Below, piece after piece: positions 17,387 to 25,927 of a stretch of 64,000 bases of DNA. Made by a program: the position numbers and the translations under genes. A model generated the notes under the pieces. It was not told where the DNA came from. It did not search any database and saw only the letters and a list, made by a program, of their open reading frames with translations. Source of the DNA: Pseudomaricurvus albidus (GTDB lineage Bacteria > Pseudomonadota > Gammaproteobacteria > Pseudomonadales > Cellvibrionaceae); assembly GCF_018863235.1 (NCBI RefSeq), contig NZ_JAHKRS010000001.1, forward strand, positions 496,001-560,000. Reading direction: 5' to 3'. Within the stretch, counting starts at the first letter, position 1. The number at the start of each line of letters is the position of its first letter.

Positions 17387-19558
17387 TTAACTCATGGCTT
17401 CCAGCTTGGCGAACTTCAACACCAGCCACTTGGAACCCTCGTCCTGAAAATTGACCTGCACCCGCGCACTGGCGCCGTCACCTTCGAAGTGCAGGATCAC
17501 CCCCTCGCCAAAAATGGCGTGTTTGACCCGCTGCCCAAGATAGAAACCGGTTTCTTCTCCCTCGTCACTGAGACGCGGTCTGACCGCCGGACGCTGGAAA
17601 CTGATGGGGCGGCTGATGGTATTTTTTACCCGCACTTCGGCAATCAGCTCTGAGGGAATCTCTTTGACAAAGCGGGAGATGGAGTTGAAATTTTCCTGAC
17701 CGTGCATGCGCCGGGTTTCCGCATAGGTGATGACCAGCTGCTCCATGGCCCGTGTAATGCCCACATAAGCCAGACGTCGCTCTTCCTCAAGCCGTGTTGG
17801 ATCTTCGGCTGACATGCGGTGCGGAAACAGATTTTCTTCCGCCCCCGCCAGAAACACCAGCGGGAACTCCAGCCCCTTGGCCGAGTGCAGCGTCATCAAT
17901 TGCACCGCGTCGTCGTGCTCATCCGCCTGGGCATCGCCGGCATCGAGGGCGGCGGTATCCAGAAAGGCGTTCAGTTCCGGTGCCTCGGCATCATCGTTAA
18001 CGAAGGCACGGCAGGCATTCACCAGCTCCTCCAGGTTCTCAATGCGGGCGAGGCCTTTTTCGCCTTTTTCCTGCTTGTGGAATTCGTACAGGCCGGAGTG
18101 GTGAATCACATGCTCCACCATCTCTCCCAGGGCCTTGTCGGCGTTGATCTCGTGCAACTCGTTCACCAGCAACAGAAAGCTGTGCACCGCGTTCAGCGCC
18201 CGGGCGGTGAGCCCCTTATTGGTCACCAGCTGCTCCGAGGCCTCCCACAGAGAGCAACCCTGTTCGCGAGCAAAGAGTCGAATCTGGTCCACGGTTTTAC
18301 CGCCAATGCCCCGTGTCGGTGTGTTAATCACACGCTCAAACGCGGCATCGTCCTGACGACTGGCCATCAGTCGCAGGTAGGCCAGCGCATTGCGGATCTC
18401 GAGGCGCTCATAGAATCGCTGTCCGCCGTAGATGCGATAGGGCACACCTTCGCGCAGTAACGCTTCCTCCAGCACCCGTGACTGGGCATTGGAACGGTAG
18501 AGAATGGCACTGTCACAGCGGCGGTTGCCGTCGCGCACCCAGTTTTCGATGCGCTCAACGATGTAGCGGGCTTCGTCCTGCTCGTTGAAGGCGGAGTACA
18601 GATTGATCAGCTCGCCACGTTCACCGTCGGTGCGCAGGGTTTTACCCAGCCGGCCCTGATTGTTTTCAATCACGGCGTTGGCGGCGTCGAGAATGGTCGC
18701 GGTGGAGCGGTAATTCTGTTCCAGACGCACCACTTCCGTATCGGCAAAGTCATCTTCGTAGCGCTGGATATTTTCGATTTTGGCACCGCGCCAGCCGTAG
18801 ATGGACTGGTCATCATCGCCCACCGCGGTGACCTTGCACTGCTTGCCGGCCAACACCCGCAGCCAGGCGTACTGGATGGTGTTGGTGTCCTGAAACTCGT
18901 CCACCAGAATAAACGGGAAGCGCTCCTGATAGTGCGCCAACAGGGCGGGGGAGTTGAGCCACAGCTCATGGGATCGCAACAGCAACTCGCCAAAATCCAC
19001 CATGCCGCCGCGCTGGCAGGCTTCTTCGTACTCGCGGTAAATACGAACCATGGTGGTGATGTAGGGGTCGCCGGTCTGCTGAATGTAGTCCGGCCGCAGC
19101 CCTTCGTCTTTCTGGGCGTTGATAAACCACTGGGACTGACGCGGCGGCCACTGTTTGTCATCCAGCCCCAACTGCTGGGAAATGCGCTTGATCAGTCGCA
19201 GCTGATCGTCACTGTCGAGAATCTGGAAATTCTGTGGCAGACCGGCCTCTTTCCAATGCGCCTTGAGCAGGCGGTGGGCAATACCGTGGAAGGTACCCAC
19301 CCACATGCCGCGCGGATTCAGCCCGAGCAGCTCTTCAATGCGGCCGCGCATCTCCCGCGCCGCCTTGTTGGTAAAGGTCACCGACAGAATCGAGTAGGGG
19401 GAGACCCCCTCCACCTGGATCAACCAGGCGATGCGGTGCACCAGCACCCGGGTCTTGCCGCTGCCGGCACCGGCGAGGATCAGCTGGTTGGTGGGAGCCG
19501 CAGTCACCGCCTGGCGCTGGGCATCGTTTAAATTTTCAAGTATTGGGGATACGTCCAT
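17387..19558 (-). CDS. uvrD: DNA helicase II UvrD
   Basis: 723 residues, the usual UvrD length. Superfamily 1A motifs are present: Q-motif LNDAQRQAV, Walker A GAGSGKT at 30-36, ILSVTFTNKAAREMRGR, Walker B ILVDEFQDTN, VGDDDQSIYGWRGA, RLEQNYRST, LMTLHSAKGLEF and YVGITRAMEQL. The C-terminal tail has the tudor-like block FYLGQRVKHAIFGEGVILHFEGDG. It unwinds DNA in nucleotide excision and mismatch repair. Confidence 0.95.
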   Translation of the reverse strand: MDVSPILENLNDAQRQAVTAAPTNQLILAGAGSGKTRVLVHRIAWLIQVEGVSPYSILSVTFTNKAAREMRGRIEELLGLNPRGMWVGTFHGIAHRLLKAHWKEAGLPQNFQILDSDDQLRLIKRISQQLGLDDKQWPPRQSQWFINAQKDEGLRPDYIQQTGDPYITTMVRIYREYEEACQRGGMVDFGELLLRSHELWLNSPALLAHYQERFPFILVDEFQDTNTIQYAWLRVLAGKQCKVTAVGDDDQSIYGWRGAKIENIQRYEDDFADTEVVRLEQNYRSTATILDAANAVIENNQGRLGKTLRTDGERGELINLYSAFNEQDEARYIVERIENWVRDGNRRCDSAILYRSNAQSRVLEEALLREGVPYRIYGGQRFYERLEIRNALAYLRLMASRQDDAAFERVINTPTRGIGGKTVDQIRLFAREQGCSLWEASEQLVTNKGLTARALNAVHSFLLLVNELHEINADKALGEMVEHVIHHSGLYEFHKQEKGEKGLARIENLEELVNACRAFVNDDAEAPELNAFLDTAALDAGDAQADEHDDAVQLMTLHSAKGLEFPLVFLAGAEENLFPHRMSAEDPTRLEEERRLAYVGITRAMEQLVITYAETRRMHGQENFNSISRFVKEIPSELIAEVRVKNTISRPISFQRPAVRPRLSDEGEETGFYLGQRVKHAIFGEGVILHFEGDGASARVQVNFQDEGSKWLVLKFAKLEAMS

Positions 19559-19686
19559 ACCGGCATTCTACCAAGAAAGGTCATAAAAAAGCCTGGCCAA
19601 AACCCAAAGAAACGCTCAAACCATCACGTAAATCAGTGACTTAACCTCAAGCAGCTCCTGGTATTGGCCCGTTATCAGTGTGGTTA

Positions 19687-19701
19687 TGTAGCAAAACTAC
19701 A
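19687..19701. promoter_or_regulatory. HexR-type operator upstream of hexR
   Basis: TGTAGCAAAACTACA is a near-perfect palindrome that matches the gammaproteobacterial HexR motif (TGTARTWWWATYACA type). A second degenerate half, TGTAGTAAA on the minus strand, lies around 19714-19724 inside the likely promoter (TTGATG at 19707, TATACT at 19732). The site supports the HexR call and suggests autoregulation. Confidence 0.65.
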
Positions 19702-19807
19702 AATAATTGATGCGTTTACTACATAATTTTTTATACTATGGGTTACCGGGTTCAAACCCTTATTCAGCACCAGCAATAACCCACTGCATCAGGGACAAGC
19801 AACGACC

Positions 19808-20671
19808 GTGAAGCCTGCCGAACTTACCATGCGCATCAGCAGTGCGCTGGAAATCATGCGCAAATCGGAACGTAAAGTGGCCGATTTGGTTCTGCGTAAA
19901 CCCGCAGACATCATCCACATGCGCATTGTCGATCTGGCCAGAGAAGCCGAGGTCAGTGAACCCACGGTGGTGCGCTTTTGCCGCGCCATCGGTTGTGACG
20001 GTTTTCAGGACTTTAAGCTCAACCTGGCCCAACAGCTGGCCTCGAGCCCCAGTTTCGGCCAGATAGCGGTTACCGATCAGGACTCCATCGCCGACTTCAC
20101 CCACAAGGTGTTCGATTCCACCATCGATACCCTGCTGCAGGTCCGCGACGACCTGGATCCCATGCTGCTGGACGGTGCCGTCTCTGCGATCTGCAAAGCC
20201 AACCGGGTGGAATTTTACGGCTTTGGCGCCTCCGCTGCGGTGGCGGCCGACGCCCAACACAAGTTCTTCCGCCTGCAGCTGGCAACGGCCGCCCACTCGG
20301 ACCCGCACATTCAAAACATGTCCGCCATGTCCATGCAGCCCGGCGATGTGATTGTTGCGATCTCCCAGAGTGGACGCACCAAAGCCCTGCTGGATTCCAT
20401 GGAGATGGTGAAGCAGGCCGGAGGCATCGTCATCGCTCTGGCGCCAAGCAACACCCCGGTGATCCAGAACGCCACCATTCCCATCGTTGTCGATGTGGAA
20501 GAGGGCATCGAAATCTATACGCCACTGTCATCGCGCATCGCCCATCTGGTGGTCATTGATGTACTGGCCATTGGTGTCGCTCAACGCAAGGGCTCACAAC
20601 TCCAGGATCACCTGTTCAAACTCAAACAGGGACAACGCTCGCTGCGGGTTCAGCCGGAAGATCAGCACTGA
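19808..20671 (+). CDS. hexR: MurR/RpiR-family regulator, HexR type
   Basis: 287 residues. The N-terminal RpiR helix-turn-helix is at ~10-80 (IVDLAREAEVSEPTVVRFCRAIGC). A SIS sugar-phosphate domain at ~120-250 has FYGFGASAAVAADAQHKFFRL and AISQSGRTKALLDSMEM. Sequence and layout follow HexR, which binds 2-keto-3-deoxy-6-phosphogluconate and controls Entner-Doudoroff and central carbon genes. GTG 19808 is chosen because it keeps the N-terminal helix; ATG 19829 is possible. Unlike in Pseudomonas, it is not next to zwf-pgl-eda. Confidence 0.82.
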   Translation: MKPAELTMRISSALEIMRKSERKVADLVLRKPADIIHMRIVDLAREAEVSEPTVVRFCRAIGCDGFQDFKLNLAQQLASSPSFGQIAVTDQDSIADFTHKVFDSTIDTLLQVRDDLDPMLLDGAVSAICKANRVEFYGFGASAAVAADAQHKFFRLQLATAAHSDPHIQNMSAMSMQPGDVIVAISQSGRTKALLDSMEMVKQAGGIVIALAPSNTPVIQNATIPIVVDVEEGIEIYTPLSSRIAHLVVIDVLAIGVAQRKGSQLQDHLFKLKQGQRSLRVQPEDQH

Positions 20672-20788
20672 TCGCGGCCTGAGCTTACACAAATACTGTG
20701 TTTTTATCCAGTTGCAGACTGAGAAAAGCTGCAGGTTAACCTGCTAGACTTAGGGCCTGTTAACCCCTCAAAAATAGAAGGAACTGAT

Positions 20789-21202
20789 ATGAACGATTCA
20801 ACCCCTGGAACAGAACCGGTTAAAACCCCCACTGACAACACCTCTGCAGATTCAGTCACCCAGGCCAGCGAAGTGCCTGCCGAGTTGACTCAGGATTCCA
20901 AAAACCTCGCGGTGCTGAACTGGGTGGGAACCATTTTTCTGGGGTTTCTGCCAGGTTTGATTCTGTATCTGGTGCAAAAGGAAGATACCTACGTTCAGGA
21001 TCAATCGAAAGAGGCTCTCAACTGGTCGATCACCCTGTTGTTTGGCTACTGCATTGCGTTCTTTCTGAGCTTTATCGTGATTGGTTTGTTTTTATTCCCG
21101 GTACTGGGTGTGGTACATCTGATCTTTTGCATCCTCGGCATTGTCGGCGCACAAAAAGGCGAAACCTTCCGGGTACCTTACGCGATTCGTCTGATCAAAT
21201 AA
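20789..21202 (+). CDS. DUF4870 membrane protein
   Basis: 137 residues. A polar, Thr/Ser-rich N-terminus (1-40) is followed by three hydrophobic segments (about 47-63, 84-105, 108-125) and the DUF4870 pattern KNLAVLNWVGTIFLGFLPGLILYLVQKEDTYVQDQSKEALNW. The function is unknown. A 14-base palindrome (20731-20744) lies in its upstream region. Confidence 0.78.
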   Translation: MNDSTPGTEPVKTPTDNTSADSVTQASEVPAELTQDSKNLAVLNWVGTIFLGFLPGLILYLVQKEDTYVQDQSKEALNWSITLLFGYCIAFFLSFIVIGLFLFPVLGVVHLIFCILGIVGAQKGETFRVPYAIRLIK

Positions 21203-21217
21203 TCGAAACGGCAAAAC

Positions 21218-22063
21218 TCAGTCCATTCTGATTCTCAGAAAACGGGCAAAGCGGGGGATACCCCGCTGCGTTAAACCGTTGTACTGGTAAGTAATCACAC
21301 TGCCAATCGGCGGTGGTTCGCGGCGCTGCTGGTCGCTGAAACCTGTGCCAATGCGAAACCGCAAACCAGCGGGCTGTTCAACAATCAGCGCGCCCATCAT
21401 GCCGGCATACTTGCCCTTGCCGGGGCGATAGCCCACCACGATGGCCTCGGCATCCTGACTCTTTTTGAGTTTGATCAGATCACCGCTTCGCCCCCCGTGG
21501 TAATAGGAATTGCCCCGATGCAGCATCAAGCCCTCTGCTCCCTCGGCAACCATCCTGTCGAGGGTTTGCAACAGCTCCTCTTCATCTGATACACGCCACT
21601 GCCGAACCGCCTGCAACCAGGGAACCTCTGCGTGTTCAATGACCGTATGCAACTGTGACAAACGCTGATCGAAGGTGCCAATGGCTGCGGGTAAATCAAA
21701 CACCTTAAACGTTATCTGTCGCCAGCCATGATGTGGTATTTGTTGGCGCACGACTGATGCCACGGTCGCGAAGGCCTCTCGTCCAGCCCACAACTCACCA
21801 TCCATTGGCGTGTTGGGGAAATTCTCGGTAAACCACACCGGTGCGGCATAAATATTCCCCTGACGGGAGATCAGATGCTCCCCATCCCAGTAAGCACGAA
21901 AACCATCGTATTCTTCACTGACCCAGTAGTCCGAAAGATTCAAACCGGACTCGTAGGTGTTGGCCAATAGCAAATCCGGGGTATTGGCTTGGACGTCGAT
22001 GGGATTTCCAAACCACACCAGCGCCGCGATAATCGTGAAAAAACAGTCTCTGATTGAAACCAT
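21218..22063 (-). CDS. Exported minimal ATP-dependent DNA ligase (LigE type) with catalytic Lys replaced by Glu
   Basis: 281 residues. A signal peptide (~1-26) precedes a LigE-like nucleotidyltransferase domain and OB fold. LigE members are periplasmic minimal ligases that seal nicks after adenylating a lysine in motif I (KxDGxR). Here motif I reads SEEYDGFRAYWDG: residue 51, the adenylated Lys in the family, is Glu (GAA, bases 21911-21913). Other motifs look intact: LDGEL-like PMDGELW, FKVFDLP, AEGLMLHR and LIKLKKSQDAEAIVVGY. The protein is therefore predicted to be unable to self-adenylate, though it may still bind DNA. Confidence 0.88.
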   Translation of the reverse strand: MVSIRDCFFTIIAALVWFGNPIDVQANTPDLLLANTYESGLNLSDYWVSEEYDGFRAYWDGEHLISRQGNIYAAPVWFTENFPNTPMDGELWAGREAFATVASVVRQQIPHHGWRQITFKVFDLPAAIGTFDQRLSQLHTVIEHAEVPWLQAVRQWRVSDEEELLQTLDRMVAEGAEGLMLHRGNSYYHGGRSGDLIKLKKSQDAEAIVVGYRPGKGKYAGMMGALIVEQPAGLRFRIGTGFSDQQRREPPPIGSVITYQYNGLTQRGIPRFARFLRIRMD

Positions 22064-22302
22064 ACCATCGTCCTTGATGTCTTTAGTTATTCGTGAGAGT
22101 TCACATGGAAAGCGGATACTGGATATTACTAGAGAAGTTCGTGTGCAAGAGCTTCGGTCAAGGCATTACGAGAAACAGATTCAGCCACATTGGCTTAAGT
22201 TCATGCGAATTTATGAACCACTAAAACCTGTCAAATTGCCTTTTACAGGCTTTTCGACTAAACCTGTTGGATAGCTGTCAGATAATCTTATAAGGATCCC
22301 CT

Positions 22303-22995
22303 ATGAACCTTTCATCAAAACAAACTTGGCTTTCAACCATTTTATTATCAGTCATATTGGCAGGTTGTACTGCGACCCAGGCTCCTCCGGTGTCATTTGA
22401 TGGACTTAATCTGGTGCCCGACTCGAAATTTGGAACCGTCTATTTAAAACCCGGTGTGGATATGTCGGAATATAAAAGTGTGATGGTGGAAGACTGTGAA
22501 GTCTCTTTCCGCAAGAACTGGATGCGCGATCAAAACACCAATCGTCTTGATCTGAATAACCGCGTCACCCAAAAAGAAGTGGACAAAATCAAGACCAATC
22601 TCGGTGCTTCCTGCAAGGAGCACTTCAGCCAAGAGCTGGCTGACAACTCCAAATACAAATTAGTCGACTCTCTGGATACCGGCGAGCCGACGCTGTTACT
22701 GAAACCATCGATAATCAATCTGGATATCAATGCTCCCGATGTACGCACAGCCGGCATGAGTCGCACTTACACCACCTCTGCGGGGGAAATGACCCTGTTC
22801 CTGGAAGCAGCTGACGGCACCAGTAATGCCATCATTGCCCGTGTCGTGGATCGCGTTAGGGACTTTGATGATAACTATCTCACCTGGAGCAACAGCGTTA
22901 CCAATAGAGCCGATGCCAATCGGGTGTTAAGCCGCTGGTCAAAACAGTTGGCTGAAGGTCTGGCCAATATGGAAGCCGCTACCGCTGCCCAATAA
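22303..22995 (+). CDS. DUF3313-family lipoprotein
   Basis: 230 residues with a lipobox at VILAGC (Cys22). The body resembles DUF3313 proteins (KPGVDMSEYKSVMVEDCEVSF; LLLKPSIINLDINAPD; ARVVDRVRDFDDN). The function is unknown; it is probably outer-membrane anchored. It ends at a clear terminator. Confidence 0.75.
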   Translation: MNLSSKQTWLSTILLSVILAGCTATQAPPVSFDGLNLVPDSKFGTVYLKPGVDMSEYKSVMVEDCEVSFRKNWMRDQNTNRLDLNNRVTQKEVDKIKTNLGASCKEHFSQELADNSKYKLVDSLDTGEPTLLLKPSIINLDINAPDVRTAGMSRTYTTSAGEMTLFLEAADGTSNAIIARVVDRVRDFDDNYLTWSNSVTNRADANRVLSRWSKQLAEGLANMEAATAAQ

Positions 22996-23013
22996 TCAAA
23001 TTTACCAATCACA

Positions 23014-23058
23014 AAAATGCCACGGTACTGATCCATTGCTCTGTCCGTGGCTTTTTTT
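23014..23058 (+). terminator. Intrinsic terminator after the DUF3313 gene
   Basis: GCCACGG (23019-23025) pairs with CCGTGGC (23045-23051), followed by seven T residues. Confidence 0.85.
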
Positions 23059-23171
23059 ATTGGGGTGTATTTTCACTCTCATCGGCATTAGACGAGCGGA
23101 CATTTCAGTTTGTCACCCAATGTTTTTTTGCCTCACGCTCAAGTCTTGCAATCAACCCGGCAGAGGAATAT

Positions 23172-24164
23172 TCAATTCAAAGAAGGGCGGTAGTTGATGC
23201 CAATGGAAATATAAGGGCTGGTACTGACTGTGATGTCGGAGTCTTCCATTTGATCATTTTCGATACGGATTCCGCGGAAGCCTCCAACCCCACCTTCAAT
23301 GTGCATCCACAACCGATTCCAGAGACGACGCTCATAAGTAAGGCCAAAATCCCAGGCATCATAATTGACAGCGGCGGCCCCCTCGGCAGGATCAATAGAC
23401 CATGAAGCACTGGAAGGAGACACCCCAAAGCGCACAAACCAGTCCGGACTGCTTGCGTAGGTGACCGAAGGCCAGGGCATAATCGCAGATAATGACCAGT
23501 GTTCGTTGACAGCCCAGTAGGCGCCAACGTAAGGCACCACAAAATCATCACCCTCTGACAGATCGGCGTACACACCATAGATCCACCAGAGATCTTCATT
23601 GGAGATATAGCGTGCAAAAGCCCCCATCAAATACTGCCAACTGCGATCCGCATCCGGTAACGAAGACTTGTGCGTCATGGGCATCACAAAAGCCATGGTT
23701 TGCCACTTTTCATTGTTTTGATACATCCAGCCAAGAGGCAAGCCCACACTGCTAACAGAAAACCGGTCATCGACAATATCCGGATTTTGCTCTGCGGCGC
23801 CGGAATTGTGAACATTAAACCGTGCGTAACTGAGATACTCCCCCACCAGAATCGCCGATCGCTCATTGATCAGAAAGGGCATGGTCGCACCCTGACTGAC
23901 CATATCAACATCATATTCAAGATTGACACCGCGCGAGGAAGTATCCACCTTGGCATCGCCATAACTGCTGACTTCCATAAAGGCCAATGGCGCGAAGGGA
24001 ACGTTGGAGTGGCTTTTCTGAAAAATAATCTCGCTGTTTTTGAACGCTTCGACCTGATTTTGAATCAGACCTTCGGCAGACAAGAACGCAGGAATCAGCG
24101 AGGCGGTGACAACTAGTGTCAATTGCAGAAGAGGATTAGGGTAATTCATTTTCGGACAAATCAT
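23172..24164 (-). CDS. Outer-membrane beta-barrel protein (DUF6268-like)
   Basis: 330 residues. After a signal peptide ending near FLSA, alternating aromatic beta-strand patterns run to the C-terminus (SPYISIGINYRPSLN). The middle (SVSSVGLPLGWMYQ, YLMGAFARYISNEDLWWIYGVYADL) resembles DUF6268 outer-membrane barrels. ATG 24164 overlaps the stop of the preceding lipoprotein gene as ATGA, suggesting translational coupling; ATG 24149 is the alternative start. Ligand unknown. Confidence 0.7.
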   Translation of the reverse strand: MICPKMNYPNPLLQLTLVVTASLIPAFLSAEGLIQNQVEAFKNSEIIFQKSHSNVPFAPLAFMEVSSYGDAKVDTSSRGVNLEYDVDMVSQGATMPFLINERSAILVGEYLSYARFNVHNSGAAEQNPDIVDDRFSVSSVGLPLGWMYQNNEKWQTMAFVMPMTHKSSLPDADRSWQYLMGAFARYISNEDLWWIYGVYADLSEGDDFVVPYVGAYWAVNEHWSLSAIMPWPSVTYASSPDWFVRFGVSPSSASWSIDPAEGAAAVNYDAWDFGLTYERRLWNRLWMHIEGGVGGFRGIRIENDQMEDSDITVSTSPYISIGINYRPSLN

Positions 24165-24448
24165 TTTTGCTCACGATGGCGAAAAAATTCCCAGGCTGAC
24201 ACTGATTCTCCATTGGGCAGGTTACAGCGACCGGTTTGTAAAATGTATTCGCCACCTTGATCGACACAATAGACCGCCGCGGGGTTGGCCCGATCTACAT
24301 TGTTGTTTATCTCTGGCTCTACCTCTGTTGGCGTTTCTTTTTTACTGCAACCGGTTAAGAGAATGGCGAAACAAACCGCCGTCACAATTGGGCCGAAAAC
24401 AGATTTTACTGTTTTACCAAGGTGTACTCCCAATGCTGGAAAACTCAT
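24161..24448 (-). CDS. DUF333-type small lipoprotein
   Basis: 95 residues: a lipobox LLTGC (Cys34), then a DUF333 domain with the pattern NPAAVYCVDQGGEYILQTG, RCNLPNGESVSAWEFFR. Members are often called putative hemolysin or inhibitor-like proteins, without proof. It is coupled to the barrel protein downstream and follows the FadL-type gene by 45 bases, so the three may form one transcript. Confidence 0.8.
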   Translation of the reverse strand: MSFPALGVHLGKTVKSVFGPIVTAVCFAILLTGCSKKETPTEVEPEINNNVDRANPAAVYCVDQGGEYILQTGRCNLPNGESVSAWEFFRHREQK

Positions 24449-24493
24449 TCGTTACCCCATTTTTTTATTGTGCTTTTATCAAATGGCTAATTG

Positions 24494-25717
24494 CTAATAC
24501 ATCCAGCTGGCACTGATACCCATCTGATAGATGGCGTCGGTGTCATACTCACCAGACCAGCTGCCGGCATCTATTTTTCCATTCCCCAAATCGGTGTAGT
24601 TGGCATAAGCGGAGACTTTCCAGTTTTTATCCGGCGTATACTCAAAGCCCGCCGCTACCTTGACCTGCCGATCCAGTGGCAGATCTGCGGTTCGATAGGT
24701 CGAGCTCAACGGATTGGTGTCATAGGATACGCCGCCCGTCATTTTCCATTGAGCACTGAGATTGTATTGAAAGCCCAACGCTGTATGGGTAGTGTCTCTG
24801 GCGTTCTTTTTCAGTCCACCGCCAACGTTTTGCGTGGATACAAAAACCTGATCCAGAGCACTCCAGTCATCCCAGCCCAGGGTAAACTGCAGCGACAGTT
24901 TATCGTTAACTGCATGATGAACACCCAGGCGAGCCTTCTGCGCCATGGTCAGTTCGGTATTGGTAGCAATGGTGCGATTGATATTTTCCAGTGTCAGATC
25001 GCCGGAAAAATCCGGTTCCAGTTCACTCTGATAATTGATACCAATGCGAGTGCTGTCAGAGAGCTCATACAACACACCGAAAGTATAGCCTCCACCGACA
25101 TCGGATCCGTCCAGAGTAGCCCGACCTTCATTGCTGTTGGGTAACAGTGCGGGTACGCGCAATTTCGTGGTCAACGAGGAAGCAATCATTTGGATAGAAG
25201 CGCCAACCGACAGTTTGTCTGTCAATCGATAGGCAAGGGTAGGCGCCAGTGCCGCAATTTTCAGCGAACTTTCTGTCGCCTGAAAACGTCCCACCCAGTC
25301 ATCGTCATATTCGAGACCTGAGCCTGCCAGCCCACTGAAATAAATACCAATATCCCAGCGATCGCTGTTCAGATCCCCGACATAGAACACACCACCGGTT
25401 GGGGAAAATACCCCGGCATCGCCACCATTACCGCCACCCGGCCCCATAGCCGGATCACTGTCCCGGGAAAATTTAAGAGAAGGTTGCAGTGCCGCAGCGG
25501 TCACCGTTAACTGGCTGCCTTTCAAACGGGTCATGCTGGCGGGGTTATGCAACATGGTGGAAGCATCATCAACCCCCGCGGCCGCTCCTGCGGAGGCGCG
25601 ACCGCTGGAAAAGTCACCGTATTCATTCAGCCATAGCCCACCTGCCGATGCCTGTACAGCAATCCCCAGAGTAAACAAACCGGAACCACTCAGTAATAGT
25701 GCATTACGAAAACTCAT
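24494..25717 (-). CDS. OmpP1/FadL-family outer-membrane transporter
   Basis: ATG 25717 has GGAG seven bases upstream; 407 residues. The signal peptide is followed by the FadL hallmark N-terminus AGGLWLNEYGDFSSGRASAGAAAGVDDASTMLHNPASMTRL, then 14-strand barrel repeats and a C-terminus ending in aromatic residues (ISASWMY). FadL proteins carry long-chain fatty acids or other hydrophobic compounds across the outer membrane. Confidence 0.9.
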   Translation of the reverse strand: MSFRNALLLSGSGLFTLGIAVQASAGGLWLNEYGDFSSGRASAGAAAGVDDASTMLHNPASMTRLKGSQLTVTAAALQPSLKFSRDSDPAMGPGGGNGGDAGVFSPTGGVFYVGDLNSDRWDIGIYFSGLAGSGLEYDDDWVGRFQATESSLKIAALAPTLAYRLTDKLSVGASIQMIASSLTTKLRVPALLPNSNEGRATLDGSDVGGGYTFGVLYELSDSTRIGINYQSELEPDFSGDLTLENINRTIATNTELTMAQKARLGVHHAVNDKLSLQFTLGWDDWSALDQVFVSTQNVGGGLKKNARDTTHTALGFQYNLSAQWKMTGGVSYDTNPLSSTYRTADLPLDRQVKVAAGFEYTPDKNWKVSAYANYTDLGNGKIDAGSWSGEYDTDAIYQMGISASWMY

Positions 25718-25927
25718 AATTGCTCCAAATGCTCTGAAAAGCGAATCTGACGTCAACGATCAAGCTTGACCTAAATAGCTTTAAGCTGTGTTATTTCACA
25801 CCAACTACAGAGAGAGAATAGTTATTAATCCGGTACTTTCCATAAAATGCGCAGGATAATTTCAAGAAGGGAGAAATCTTGAGGGGAATGCAGGGGGCTT
25901 TGGTATGAGCCCCCTGTAACAGAAAGG

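Noticed and set aside
20731-20744. Perfect palindrome GCAGGTTAACCTGC upstream of the DUF4870 gene
   Set aside because: It could be an operator, but no regulator or second copy supports it and a 14-base palindrome can occur by chance.
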